Positions 39,664-47,791 of a stretch of DNA of 64,000 nucleotides are shown here, in pieces. The stretch spans positions 1 through 64,000 of the forward strand of contig NZ_JOAI01000037.1 in assembly GCF_000717715.1 (NCBI RefSeq), in the 5' to 3' direction. Source of the stretch: Streptomyces sp. NRRL B-24484 (GTDB taxonomy: Bacteria; Actinomycetota; Actinomycetes; Streptomycetales; Streptomycetaceae). Both the position numbers and the translations under genes were made by a program. Under the pieces are notes generated by a model. The model was not told the DNA's origin and did not search any database. It saw only the letters and a list, made by a program, of their open reading frames with translations. Every line of letters begins with the position of its first letter. The first letter of the stretch is position 1.

Positions 39664-41949
39664 TCAGGACGCGGTGTCGGACGGTGCCGGGAAGCGCTCC
39701 CAGACGCGGTGGGCGGCGAGCAGTTCGGTGATCCCGTTCAGGACGGACTCGCCGTCCTCGCCGAGGACGACGCCCGGGGCGTCGGCGGGGATGCCTGCGG
39801 CCTGCAGGGCCCGGTCGGCACCGCCCCAGCCGCCGATCGCCTTGGCGTGGCGCCAGGCCTCGGTGAGCATCAGGGTGACGCGGGGGTCGACGGCGGTGCC
39901 GGCCGGGAGCCCGGCCTTGGCGTCGCGGCCGCCGTCGGCATCGGCGGCGGGGGCGGGGGCACCCGCCAGCAGCACCGCGTCGAACTCGATCGAGCGGGCC
40001 GTGGCGAAGGTCCGCTGAACGTCCACCGGGTCGGCGCCGTCCGCCGTGAGCCGGCCTCCGGTGGGGGCGACGACCAGCGGCACCATGTCCTCGGCCAGCA
40101 CGGCCCGCCGGGCGGCGGTGAGCGCTCCGAGGTCGCCGTCCGGGCCTGCCACGATGCCGATCACCCGGCCTGCGGTCGGCCAGGCCCGCCCGACCTGGGA
40201 GAGGGCGGGGCTGGGCTCCGGGGCCGGGTGTCCGTCCGACTCCGGTGCGGGCAGGCCGAGTCCGCAGGCCACCGCGGCGCACGGCTGCACGTCGATCCGG
40301 GCCAGCACCCGCAGGGTGCGTTCCTTGACGGCCTGTTCGTGGCACTTGGCGAGTTCGAAGGTGTACGCCGCGATGATGTGCTCACGCTCGGGCGGGCTCA
40401 TGCTCGCCCAGAACAGCCGGGGTTGGCCGAAGTGGTCGCCGAAGGAGGCGGGTGCCTCGCGGACCTTGGCCGCGGCCGGCACCGGGACGGGGTGCTCGAT
40501 GAAGGCGCGCTCGTCCGCTCCGGCGAAGAACGGGCAGCCGCCGTCCAGCGAGTTGGGCTTGTGGGGGGCCACACCGCTGTGCACGGCGTCCTGGTGCAGG
40601 CCGTCCCGCAGCATGTCGTTGACCGGTGCGTGGGTGCGGTTCACCGGGATCTGGGCGCAGTTGGGGCCGCCGAGCCGGCTGATCTGGGTGTCGAGGTAGG
40701 AGAACAGCCGGCCCGCGAGCAGCGGGTCGTCGGTGACGTCGATGCCCGGCACGAGGTGGCCGGGGTGGAAGGCGACCTGTTCGACCTCGGCGAAGAAGTT
40801 CGTCGGGTTGGCGTTGAGGGTGAGCAGCCCGACCGGCTGCACCGGGGCCAGCTCCTCCGGGACCATCTTGGTGGGGTCGAGCAGGTCGATGCCCTCGAAG
40901 GTCTGCTCCGGAGTGTCGGGGAGCACCTGGATGCCGAGCTCCCACTGCGGGAACGCGCCCGCCTCGATGGCGTCGTAGAGGTCGCGGCGGTGGAAGTCCG
41001 GGTCCGCGCCCGCGATCAGCTGGGCCTCCTCCCAGGTCAGCGAGTGCACGCCGAGCTTCGGCTTCCAGTGCCACTTGACCAGGCTGGTGCCGCCCTCGGC
41101 GTCGACCAGGCGGAAGGTGTGCACGCCGAAGCCCTCCATCGTCCGGTACGAGCGGGGGATGCCGCGGTCGGACATGTTCCACAGCGTGTGGTGGGTGGCC
41201 TCGGTGTGCAGCGACACGAAGTCCCAGAAGGTGTCGTGCGCCGACTGCGCCTGCGGGATCTCCCGGTCGGGGTGCGGCTTGGCGGCGTGGACGACGTCCG
41301 GGAACTTGACGGCGTCCTGGGTGAAGAACACCGGGATGTTGTTGCCGACCAGGTCGAAGACCCCCTCGTCGGTGTAGAACTTCGTCGCGAAGCCGCGGGT
41401 GTCGCGGACGGTGTCCGCCGAGCCGCGGGAGCCGAGCACGGTGGAGAACCGGACGAACACCGGCATCTCGACGTCCTCGGCGAGGAAGGCCGCCTTCGTG
41501 ACGTTCGCCGCGCTGCCGTAACTGCGGAAGACGCCGTGGGCGCCGGCGCCGCGGGCGTGCACCACGCGTTCGGGGATGCGCTCGTGGTCGAAGTGGGTGA
41601 TCTTCTCTCGCAGGTGGTGGTCCTGCAGCAGCACGGGGCCGCGCGGCCCGGCCTTGAGGGAGTGGTCGGAGTCCGGCAGCCGGGTGCCCTGCGCCGTGGT
41701 GAGGAACTCCCCGTTCTGGGTGCGCGCGTCGGGTTCCGAACCGTCCGCCCGGCCGGTCGCGGAGACGGTCCGCGGGGCGGCCTGGTCGGGCTTGCCCGGC
41801 AGCGGGGGCCGCGGCTCGGTGGGCTCCGCCGGCTGCGGCGGCTCGGGGCCGGGAGCTCCGGGCACCTCGGGGGGCGACTCGGGCAGGACCTCCTCCGCCG
41901 CGTCCACCGCCTTGTCCGCGATCTTCCCGATGGGTCCTCGCTCGTTCAT
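39664..41949 (-). CDS. katE: Large-subunit (clade II) catalase, HPII type
   Basis: A 761-aa heme catalase converting H2O2 to water and oxygen. After a Pro-rich extension (about 70 residues) the core has the distal His131 in RIPERVVHARGAGAHGVFRS, Asn in DLVGNNIPVFFTQD, and the heme-ligand Tyr in RLFSYLDTQISRLG. Residues about 590-761 form the extra DJ-1/PfpI-like domain of large catalases (GRVIGIVAGPDGDLGALTAA). ATG 41949 follows a TGGAGGA site. A sigma-B-like promoter sits at 41989-42012, which fits stress or stationary-phase induction. Confidence 0.96.
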   Translation of the reverse strand: MNERGPIGKIADKAVDAAEEVLPESPPEVPGAPGPEPPQPAEPTEPRPPLPGKPDQAAPRTVSATGRADGSEPDARTQNGEFLTTAQGTRLPDSDHSLKAGPRGPVLLQDHHLREKITHFDHERIPERVVHARGAGAHGVFRSYGSAANVTKAAFLAEDVEMPVFVRFSTVLGSRGSADTVRDTRGFATKFYTDEGVFDLVGNNIPVFFTQDAVKFPDVVHAAKPHPDREIPQAQSAHDTFWDFVSLHTEATHHTLWNMSDRGIPRSYRTMEGFGVHTFRLVDAEGGTSLVKWHWKPKLGVHSLTWEEAQLIAGADPDFHRRDLYDAIEAGAFPQWELGIQVLPDTPEQTFEGIDLLDPTKMVPEELAPVQPVGLLTLNANPTNFFAEVEQVAFHPGHLVPGIDVTDDPLLAGRLFSYLDTQISRLGGPNCAQIPVNRTHAPVNDMLRDGLHQDAVHSGVAPHKPNSLDGGCPFFAGADERAFIEHPVPVPAAAKVREAPASFGDHFGQPRLFWASMSPPEREHIIAAYTFELAKCHEQAVKERTLRVLARIDVQPCAAVACGLGLPAPESDGHPAPEPSPALSQVGRAWPTAGRVIGIVAGPDGDLGALTAARRAVLAEDMVPLVVAPTGGRLTADGADPVDVQRTFATARSIEFDAVLLAGAPAPAADADGGRDAKAGLPAGTAVDPRVTLMLTEAWRHAKAIGGWGGADRALQAAGIPADAPGVVLGEDGESVLNGITELLAAHRVWERFPAPSDTAS

Positions 41950-41988
41950 CTCGTCCTCCAGGGTTCCTGGTCGCGGGCCACTGTGCGC

Positions 41989-42012
41989 CTACCCCCGCGG
42001 ACCGGACGAAAC
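41989..42012 (-). promoter_or_regulatory. Sigma-B-like promoter of katE
   Basis: On the minus strand GTTT, 14 bases, GGGTAG, ending 39 bases before the start codon. This fits the Streptomyces sigma-B type consensus (GNNT, 14-16, GGGTA). The same arrangement precedes gvpO. Confidence 0.7.
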
Positions 42013-42015
42013 GGT

Positions 42016-42044
42016 GGCACATCTGACGGATCGTCAGATGTGCC
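42016..42044. promoter_or_regulatory. Perfect 12-bp-arm palindrome between gvpG and katE
   Basis: GGCACATCTGAC-GGATC-GTCAGATGTGCC. It abuts the -35 of the katE promoter and lies 70 bases past gvpG, so it may be a katE operator or the terminator of the gvp operon; no U tract is present. Confidence 0.65.
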
Positions 42045-42114
42045 CGGGGCGGTGGCGGCCTGCGGGGGCGGTCGGCCGGTCGGCGGCCGGACGAACAAGT
42101 CCCTCGGTGCGGGG

Positions 42115-42378
42115 CTACCCGGGGCCGGGCATGCCCCGGGACGCCCAGTGGAGGCGGATCTCGTCGAGGCGGTCGAGGAGTTCGTCCTCGCGCTCCTCGA
42201 AGGTCGCCTCGTCGATCCGCCCGGCGAGCAGGTCCTGTTCGAGCGCCTTGAGCGCCTCCTCGATCGGCGCCGGGTCGTAGAACTGCTGTTCGGCGGCCTC
42301 GGCGACGCGTTCGGCGACCCACACCACCCCGCGGACGGGGGCGAGCGGGAGGGTGAGCAGCCCGGTCAGCAGGCCCAT
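42115..42378 (-). CDS. gvpG: Gas vesicle protein GvpG
   Basis: An 87-aa protein, the usual GvpG size: MGLLTGLLTLPLAPVRGVVW, then EQQFYDPAPIEEALKALEQD and ATFEEREDELLDRLDEIRLH. GvpG is a small helical accessory protein thought to help assemble gas vesicles with GvpF/L. It is the last gene of the gvpO-A-F-G set and follows gvpF after 10 bases. Confidence 0.93.
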   Translation of the reverse strand: MGLLTGLLTLPLAPVRGVVWVAERVAEAAEQQFYDPAPIEEALKALEQDLLAGRIDEATFEEREDELLDRLDEIRLHWASRGMPGPG

Positions 42379-42388
42379 GGCGTACCGC

Positions 42389-43102
42389 CTACTGGACGAA
42401 GCTGTAGGGCGGCAGCGGCCCGTGGACCCGCACGGTGCAGTCCTCGCCCCAACGCTCGGCGAGTTCCGCGGCCGCCGCCCGGAAGTCCTCCTGCCGGTCC
42501 GCCTCGACCAGGAACGAGCCGCTGACGAAGTCGTTGCCGGCGGGGTCGTTCTCGCGCACCTCCCGGGCCGCGGGGCTCAGTTCGTCGAGGAGTTCGACGG
42601 CGGCGGACCGGGTGCGGGCCTCGATGCCGGCGGCCACCAGTTCACCCAGTCTGATCTTCGGCTGGGGGTCGGGGCTCTGCCTGGTCTCCTCGTTCAGGCG
42701 CCGGGCCTCGGCGGAGTCCCGGAGGATCTGCCGCAGCAGGGCGTCCTCGTCGTACGAGGCCTTGACGAGGTACTCGGTGCAGCCGTCGAGGGCGGAGAGG
42801 CGTTCCCGGTAGGCATGGACCTGCTCGTGGAGGATGCCGAGGACCTCCTGGTCGTCGGTGGCGACGGCGCCGAAGCGCAGGGGTAGGACGGGGCCTTCGG
42901 ACATCAGCCGTTCGAGGACCTCCTGGTGGGCCACGAGGTCGCGGCGGCGGGCCCGGAGCCCTTCGGGTGCGTGGCTGACGACGGCCCTCAGGCCCGAGCC
43001 GGTGAGGGCGCGCAGTTCCTCGGGCGGCGAGCCGACGCCGGTCAATCGCTGAAGCCGTGCGGGATGGGTGTCGGCCGTGATCGCGTAGACGTAGACGGGC
43101 AT
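42389..43102 (-). CDS. gvpF: Gas vesicle protein GvpF/GvpL
   Basis: A 237-aa protein: MPVYVYAITADTHPARLQRL starts the N-terminal ferredoxin-like domain, with the conserved GPVLPLRFGAVATDDQEVLG and YLVKASYDEDALLRQIL; the C-terminal domain ends RVHGPLPPYSFVQ, the GvpF/L signature. The family binds GvpA and is required for vesicle assembly. The start is three bases after the gvpA stop, so coupled expression is likely. Position directly after gvpA favours gvpF over gvpL. Confidence 0.94.
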   Translation of the reverse strand: MPVYVYAITADTHPARLQRLTGVGSPPEELRALTGSGLRAVVSHAPEGLRARRRDLVAHQEVLERLMSEGPVLPLRFGAVATDDQEVLGILHEQVHAYRERLSALDGCTEYLVKASYDEDALLRQILRDSAEARRLNEETRQSPDPQPKIRLGELVAAGIEARTRSAAVELLDELSPAAREVRENDPAGNDFVSGSFLVEADRQEDFRAAAAELAERWGEDCTVRVHGPLPPYSFVQ

Positions 43103-43105
43103 GGG

Positions 43106-43552
43106 TCAGTCCTCCCTCGACCGGGAGGTCCGTCTGGCGCGCGGCCGTTCGCGCCGTTCCTGCGGTTCGGGCTCCGCGTCGCCGCCTTCGGGCTTCTCGC
43201 GGATGGTGTCGGTGACGGCCTCGACGGCACCGGTGATCGCTCCCTTGCTCTTGCCGCGGGCGCCGCCCTCGGTCATGTCGCCGACCAGTTCGGGGAGTCT
43301 GGTCGGGGCCTTGCGGCCGGACTCCAGGTCCAGCCGGTTGCACGCCTCGGCGAAGCGCAGGTAGGTGTCCACGCTGGCCACCACGATCCGCACGTCGATC
43401 TTCAGGATCTCGATCCCCACCAGGGACACCCGGACGAACACGTCGATGACCAGGCCCCGGTCCAGGATCAGCTCGACGACGTCGTACAGCGTGCCGGTGC
43501 TCGCGCCTCCGGTGGTCACGCCGCCTCCGCCGCTCTGCGGCACCACGGTCAC
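43106..43552 (-). CDS. gvpA: Gas vesicle structural protein GvpA (long actinobacterial form)
   Basis: A 148-aa protein from GTG 43552 (GAGGAGA upstream). The shell core is LYDVVELILDRGLVIDVFVR, VSLVGIEILKIDVRIVVASV and TYLRFAEACNRLDLES. A 70-residue charged extension rich in Lys, Arg and Glu follows, longer than the 70-aa cyanobacterial GvpA but as seen in Streptomyces. Whether it forms true gas-filled vesicles is doubtful, because Streptomyces gvp loci are not generally linked to buoyancy. Confidence 0.93.
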   Translation of the reverse strand: MTVVPQSGGGGVTTGGASTGTLYDVVELILDRGLVIDVFVRVSLVGIEILKIDVRIVVASVDTYLRFAEACNRLDLESGRKAPTRLPELVGDMTEGGARGKSKGAITGAVEAVTDTIREKPEGGDAEPEPQERRERPRARRTSRSRED

Positions 43553-43617
43553 GATGTCTCCTCTCGTCGCGCCCGCTCGACGCGGCTGCGCTTCGGTGCG
43601 TCCTGCGCGTGCAGTTG

Positions 43618-43995
43618 CTAGCCCCGGGGCCGGTCGACCTCGGCGCGGGTATAGCGGCGCGTCCGCTCGTAGCCGACCAGTTCGCCGTCGGCGTCCAGCA
43701 GGACCCGGTAGCTCGCCATCACGCTGCTCGTCTCCGGGATCCGCTCGACCTCGACGACCTCCACCTCGGCCTGCCAGCCGTCGTCGGTGGGCCGGATTCC
43801 GGAGACGGACTCCGGCGTTCTGCCGAGGAGCTCGGCGAGCTGTGACGCCGCGGTGCGCATGGCGCGGGCGGCCGACACCTTCCGTCCGCCCGTGCGGGCG
43901 GGCGGGGATCCGCCGTCCTCGGCGGCTCGCGCGGAGCCGGCCCTGCGGCCGGTGCGCCGGGGCGCGGGCTCGGCGTCGCGGGCTTCGCGGGGCAT
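43618..43995 (-). CDS. gvpO: Gas vesicle protein GvpO
   Basis: A 125-aa protein. A basic N-terminus (PREARDAEPAPRRTGRRAG) precedes the GvpO domain: SQLAELLGRTPESVSGIRPT, WQAEVEVVEVERIPETSSVM, ASYRVLLDADGELVGYERTR and RYTRAEV. GvpO is an accessory protein first in actinobacterial gvp operons; in haloarchaea its homologue affects gvpA expression. It is preceded by a sigma-B-like promoter at 44032-44055 and leads the operon. Confidence 0.94.
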   Translation of the reverse strand: MPREARDAEPAPRRTGRRAGSARAAEDGGSPPARTGGRKVSAARAMRTAASQLAELLGRTPESVSGIRPTDDGWQAEVEVVEVERIPETSSVMASYRVLLDADGELVGYERTRRYTRAEVDRPRG

Positions 43996-44031
43996 GTCCA
44001 GGTCCCTCCGTCGGGTGGGGTCGCACCGCGC

Positions 44032-44055
44032 CTACCCAGCTCGGCGACTTCAAAC
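44032..44055 (-). promoter_or_regulatory. Sigma-B-like promoter of the gvpOAFG operon
   Basis: On the minus strand GTTT, 14 bases, GGGTAG, ending 36 bases before the gvpO ATG, identical in format to the katE promoter. Confidence 0.7.
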
Positions 44056-44144
44056 GGAACTTTCCATTCCGGTGAATGCCGTCGCGGGGTCGGCCGCTGC
44101 CGGACCGGGCCCGCGCGGGACCCGGCCGGGTGCGGGGCGGGGCG

Positions 44145-44306
44145 TCACGCGCGGGGCCGGGCCGGGGTCGGGAGGACGCGGACGATGAGCAGGGCGACGT
44201 CGTCGTCGGTGTCGGGGCGGCGGAGGGCGGCGAGCAGCAGGTCCGGGAGTCCGTCGGCGGCCGCCGCAGCGGTCCGGGGGCCCGGCCGCTCGCCGTCCGT
44301 CGTCAT
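44145..44306 (-). pseudogene. Remnant of a PP2C/SpoIIE-type phosphatase C-terminus
   Basis: A 53-aa frame from ATG 44306 with GGGAGG eight bases upstream. Residues 18-45 (DGLPDLLLAALRRPDTDDDV-ALLIVRV) match the last strand and helix of SpoIIE/PP2C phosphatases, including the metal-site Asp of DDDVALL. The rest of the phosphatase domain is not found upstream in any frame. It is either a decay relic or a small expressed peptide; its good ribosome site keeps the second option open. It lies at the head of a region rich in STAS proteins. Confidence 0.55.
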
Positions 44307-44798
44307 CGTGACCACCTCCCGCCGACGGAGCGGGTGCCGCGCCCGCCGTCGCCGGTGCGGACCGCTCCTCCCCCGGCGTCCGCCACCTGCCGTTTGGGCG
44401 ACCTGCGGCCGCGGACGGCAGGTTTTGCCGCCCGGCGCGCCGGGCAGCCGTCGGAGCCCGGGACGGGCAGCGTCCGGGAGGCCGTCCGGCACCGGTGCCG
44501 GACGGCCCCGCGCACCCACCGGGACGGCCTGCGGTCCGGTCGGTGTCTTCACCCGCTTCTCCCCCGCACCGGGCCGGGGCGACCGCGCGGCCGCCGGACC
44601 TGCCGCCACGGCGATGCCCTCGCCGTCCGGGACTTCGAGGCGCTCGGGGCCGAGGAGCGGTCCGCCGGGGCTGTCTCCGCAGCCGTGCCGCATTGCCGGG
44701 CAGCGGCCCGGGCAGCGGTCCGGGGCGGCCCGGGCGGGGGCCCGGCGGTGGTCGGCGCGTCCCGCCCCGGCACCGGGCCGATGCCGTAAGTTTGGCCA
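44307..44798. other. Divergent intergenic region with a 28-bp perfect palindrome
   Basis: No gene seen in about 490 bases. GGCCGTCCGGCACC joins directly to its complement at 44480-44507, forming a loop-free 28-bp palindrome. Its role (operator, cruciform or terminator) cannot be told from sequence. Confidence 0.5.
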
Positions 44799-45419
44799 AT
44801 GGCAAAGTACTTCGACGTGCACCCGCAGACCCCTCAGGCGCGCACCATCGGCACCGTGGCCGACAGTCTCCGCGCCGGGGCGCTGATCGCCTACCCCACC
44901 GACTCCTGTTTCGCGCTCGGCTGCCGGCTGGACAACCACGACGGCCTGGAGCGGATCCGGTCGATCCGGCGGCTGGACGACCGCCACCACTTCACGCTGG
45001 TCTGCGAGAACTTCGCGCAGCTGGGCCAGTTCGTCCACATCGACAACGACGTGTTCCGCGCGATCAAGGCGGCGACTCCGGGCAGCTACACCTTCATCCT
45101 GCCCGCGACCAAGGAGGTGCCGCGCCGGCTGCAGCACCCGAAGAAGAAGACGGTGGGCGTCCGGATCCCCGACCACACCGTGGCCCGGGCGCTGCTCGCC
45201 GAGCTCGGCGAGCCGCTGGTCTCCAGCACCCTGCTGCTGCCCGGCGAGGAGGAGCCGATGACGCAGGGCTGGGAGATCAAGGAGCGGCTCGACCACGTGC
45301 TGGACGCCGTCGTCGACTCGGGCGACTGCGGCACCGAGCCGACGACGGTGATCGACTTCTCCAGCGGGGAGGCGGAGGTCGTCCGGCACGGGGCCGGTGA
45401 CCCCTCGCGCTTCGAGTGA
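44799..45419 (+). CDS. Sua5/YciO/YrdC family protein (threonylcarbamoyl-AMP synthase-like)
   Basis: A 206-aa protein, YciO-like in length. GTVADSLRAGALIAYPTDSC-FALGC gives the start of the nucleotide/carbamoyl site; SIRRLDDRHHFTLVCENFAQ replaces the KxR..KP..L motif with a less conserved version; KKKTVGVRIPDHTVARALL and EPLVSSTLLLPGE complete the fold. TsaC/Sua5 enzymes make threonylcarbamoyl-AMP for tRNA t6A; the YciO branch has weak or unknown activity and is usually an additional copy. ATG 44799 fits the conserved N-terminus. Confidence 0.9.
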   Translation: MAKYFDVHPQTPQARTIGTVADSLRAGALIAYPTDSCFALGCRLDNHDGLERIRSIRRLDDRHHFTLVCENFAQLGQFVHIDNDVFRAIKAATPGSYTFILPATKEVPRRLQHPKKKTVGVRIPDHTVARALLAELGEPLVSSTLLLPGEEEPMTQGWEIKERLDHVLDAVVDSGDCGTEPTTVIDFSSGEAEVVRHGAGDPSRFE

Positions 45420-45461
45420 GCCCCGCGCGGCCGCCCGTCGGCCCGGCGGCCGCGCCCGGTC

Positions 45462-45902
45462 TCAGCGCACCGCGAGGACCTGCGGCAGCCGGTCCGCGAC
45501 GCCGTCCGCCAGGTCCTCGAAGGCGCCCTTGAGGAACGGCGCGGCGAACCGCGCCACGCCCTTGAAGCGCAGCTGCGCCCGGTAGTCGACGACCGAGCCG
45601 CCCCCGGCGGCGGGCCGGACGGTGATGTCGTCGGTGGCGGTGACCGTCCGGTTCTCCCCGACGAACAGCAGCCGGTCCGGCTCCCGGCGGACGAGCCGGT
45701 ACTCGAGTTGCGTGGTGCGGCCGCGGAAGCGGGAGGTGTTCGTCCAGCGGGAGCCCTCGGTCACCGGGCCGGCGCCGGCGTCGAGGCGGACGCAGTCGAC
45801 CGTGCCCGGGTCCCACTCGGGCGTGTGGCCGAAGTCCGCGAGGTAGCGCAGCACGTCCTCGGCGGGCCGGTGGACCGGGATGCGGCGTTCGACGGTGACC
45901 AT
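45462..45902 (-). CDS. SRPBCC-family (polyketide cyclase/dehydrase-like) protein
   Basis: A 146-aa helix-grip protein from ATG 45902 with GGAGGAG upstream. MVTVERRIPVHRPAEDVLRY, LADFGHTPEWDPGTVDCVRL and RFKGVARFAAPFLKGAFEDL are typical of the START/Bet v1-like SRPBCC fold, which encloses a hydrophobic ligand pocket. No catalytic residue is apparent; members act in lipid binding, stress or polyketide cyclisation. It is convergent with the YciO-like gene. Confidence 0.9.
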   Translation of the reverse strand: MVTVERRIPVHRPAEDVLRYLADFGHTPEWDPGTVDCVRLDAGAGPVTEGSRWTNTSRFRGRTTQLEYRLVRREPDRLLFVGENRTVTATDDITVRPAAGGGSVVDYRAQLRFKGVARFAAPFLKGAFEDLADGVADRLPQVLAVR

Positions 45903-46022
45903 GGCGTCTCCTCCCTGGGGCGGCGGTCGGCGCGGTGTGCGCCCCCGCCCCTCGCGTTCGGAGCCGACGGCCGGTCGGATCGGTCCGTCCCGTCGTGCGG
46001 CGGGTGGACGCACCGGCCGGGC

Positions 46023-46355
46023 TCAGTCGGCGTCCCGGGCCGCGGGCAGCAGCAGTTCCGCGGTCGCGGTGACGCTCAGCAGGCGCGCCACCTGCGGGGA
46101 GGGCCGTGCGACCTGCACGGCCACGCTGCGGCCGGTGGCCCGGGTTCGGGCCTTCAACAGGGCGTTGAGACCGGAGGAGTCGCAGAACTCCACCCGCGCC
46201 ATGTCCACCGTGACCGGCGCACCGGGTGGGCACGTGTCCACCGCGTCGGTGAGCGCCTCGGTCAGTTCGGGGACGCTGTACAGGTCCACCTCCCCGTCCA
46301 GGAAGAGCACGGGGCCCTGCGGCATCGAGCCCCTGGTCACCGTCAGTCCGGCCAT
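46023..46355 (-). CDS. STAS-domain protein (anti-anti-sigma factor)
   Basis: A 110-aa single STAS domain: PQGPVLFLDGEVDLYSVPEL, then VTVDMARVEFCDSSGLNALL, where Ser in DSSG is the site phosphorylated by anti-sigma kinases in SpoIIAA/RsbV relatives. Such proteins release a sigma factor by binding its anti-sigma factor when dephosphorylated. ATG 46355 has GGGGAG upstream. A sigma-B-like promoter at 46424-46449 suggests it takes part in the stress sigma network whose promoters recur here. Confidence 0.93.
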   Translation of the reverse strand: MAGLTVTRGSMPQGPVLFLDGEVDLYSVPELTEALTDAVDTCPPGAPVTVDMARVEFCDSSGLNALLKARTRATGRSVAVQVARPSPQVARLLSVTATAELLLPAARDAD

Positions 46356-46369
46356 GGCCGACCACTCCC

Positions 46370-46414
46370 CTTCCGTTCGGGCGACTTCCGTTCCGGCGAC
46401 TTCCGTTCGGCCGA
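46370..46414. repeat. Three tandem 15-bp repeats upstream of the STAS gene
   Basis: CTTCCGTTCGGGCGA, CTTCCGTTCCGGCGA and CTTCCGTTCGGCCGA follow each other exactly, between the promoter and the ribosome site, so they would be in the mRNA leader. Confidence 0.8.
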
Positions 46415-46423
46415 CCCGGGCGT

Positions 46424-46449
46424 CTACCCCGTCGGGCCCGGTTCCGAAC
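46424..46449 (-). promoter_or_regulatory. Sigma-B-like promoter of the STAS gene
   Basis: On the minus strand GTTC, 16 bases, GGGTAG. The -10 matches the katE and gvpO promoters; the -35 is one base weaker and the spacer two bases longer. Confidence 0.5.
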
Positions 46450-46571
46450 CGCCACGGCCGCCCCCGATCGACCGCTCCCGCCCGGAGGCGGGCGTCACGA
46501 GCCGGAATTCCGCCGTCCCCGCCGCGCGGCATAGGGTCGCGTGCGGAGCGAAGGGGGAGGGTGTGGGGCGG

Positions 46572-47702
46572 ATGCGGATCCTGCTGCTGGACGCGGCGCC
46601 CGGGGAGCTGCTCGACCGCGAGTTGGAGCGTCTGGTCGGGCACGGGCTGGCCGTCACGCTGAACCTGCGGCGGGTGGGCGACCCGGCGGCTGCGACGGCC
46701 GCGTGGGCGGGCCGGGTGGACTTCACGGACGTCGACCTGTTCGACGAGTCGGCGCTGATCGACGAGGTGGTGCGGGGCGGCAGCGGCTACGACGCGCTCA
46801 AGTCCCGCGCGGGCGTTCCGCTGGGTGCCGCGCTCGTCGCGGCGGCGACCGACGCCGCACTGGCCCGTCCGCTCCGGGTGATCGGCCGGGCGGGTGCGGG
46901 TACCGACCACGTCGACCTGGCCGCGGCAGCGCGGCACGGCGTCGCCGTCACCCACACGCCCGGGTCCAACGCGAACGCCGTCGCCGAGTTCGCCCTCGCC
47001 CAGCTGCTCTGTCTGACGCGGAACCTGGCCGCCCACAACGAGGCAGCGCACCAAGGCCGTTGGGCCGCACCGTCGGCCCCCGCGGTCGAGCTCCCGGAGC
47101 TGACCCTGGGCATCGCCGGTCTGGGACGGATCGGCCTGGCACTGGCGGAGCGGGCCCGTCTGCTGGGCATGACCGTCCAGGGCTACGCGCGCCGCCCGGG
47201 CGGTGCGCCGGTGCGGCGGACCGACTCACTCGCCGCCCTGCTCGCCACCAGCGACGTGGTCTCCCTGCACCTGCCGCTCACCCCGGACACGGCGGGGCTG
47301 ATCGGCCGCGCGGAACTGGCGACGATGCGGCCGGGGTCGATCCTGCTGAACACCTCCCGCGGCGGCATCGTCGACGAGCAGGCCCTCGCCGACGCGCTGC
47401 GCGACCCGGCCCATCCGCTGGCGGCCGCCGCCGTCGACACCTTCGCCCACGAGCACGCCGCGTTCGCCTCGCCGCTGTTCGGCGTCCCGCACGCCCTGCT
47501 CACCCCGCGCGTCGCCGGGATGACCAGGAGCGCCATGGCCGAGGCGGCGCTCCGCTGCGCGGACCACATCGCGGCGCTGCTCGCCGGACGGACCGAGGGC
47601 ATCCCGGTGGTGACGCCGCACCCGCCCGGCGGCACCGGCGCCGACCACGCGCCGAACCGCCCGCGCGCCGACTCCGAGCAGCCGGAGCGGGCCGGGCGTT
47701 GA
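46572..47702 (+). CDS. D-isomer-specific 2-hydroxyacid dehydrogenase family (SerA-like)
   Basis: A 376-aa NAD-dependent dehydrogenase. IGRAGAGTDHVDLAAAARHG and VTHTPGSNANAVAEFALAQL belong to the substrate domain; ELTLGIAGLGRIGLALAERA is the Rossmann GxGxxG; LLNTSRGGIVDEQALADAL carries the catalytic Arg region, and a His near LLTPRVAGMTRSAM is where the catalytic His normally occurs (here HALLTPR with VAG instead of HIAG). It probably acts on phosphoglycerate or a related hydroxyacid, but the weakened HIxG motif makes this uncertain. ATG 46572 is chosen; GTG 46563 lies too close to GGGAGG. Confidence 0.88.
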   Translation: MRILLLDAAPGELLDRELERLVGHGLAVTLNLRRVGDPAAATAAWAGRVDFTDVDLFDESALIDEVVRGGSGYDALKSRAGVPLGAALVAAATDAALARPLRVIGRAGAGTDHVDLAAAARHGVAVTHTPGSNANAVAEFALAQLLCLTRNLAAHNEAAHQGRWAAPSAPAVELPELTLGIAGLGRIGLALAERARLLGMTVQGYARRPGGAPVRRTDSLAALLATSDVVSLHLPLTPDTAGLIGRAELATMRPGSILLNTSRGGIVDEQALADALRDPAHPLAAAAVDTFAHEHAAFASPLFGVPHALLTPRVAGMTRSAMAEAALRCADHIAALLAGRTEGIPVVTPHPPGGTGADHAPNRPRADSEQPERAGR

Positions 47703-47791
47703 GCCGCGGGTGGGGCCGCCGGGCACCGAGGTCGCAGTCCACGTGAAGGAATGTGCACCGCAGCGGCACCGCGGCCGGACGCGTGCCCGGC

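Noticed and set aside
42108..42120. Another GGGTAG on the minus strand near the gvpG stop
   Set aside because: It overlaps the gvpG stop codon and no GNNT lies 14-16 bases upstream.
39265..42525. 1086-codon plus-strand frame across katE
   Set aside because: Antisense shadow of the catalase and gvpG genes, without any recognisable domain.
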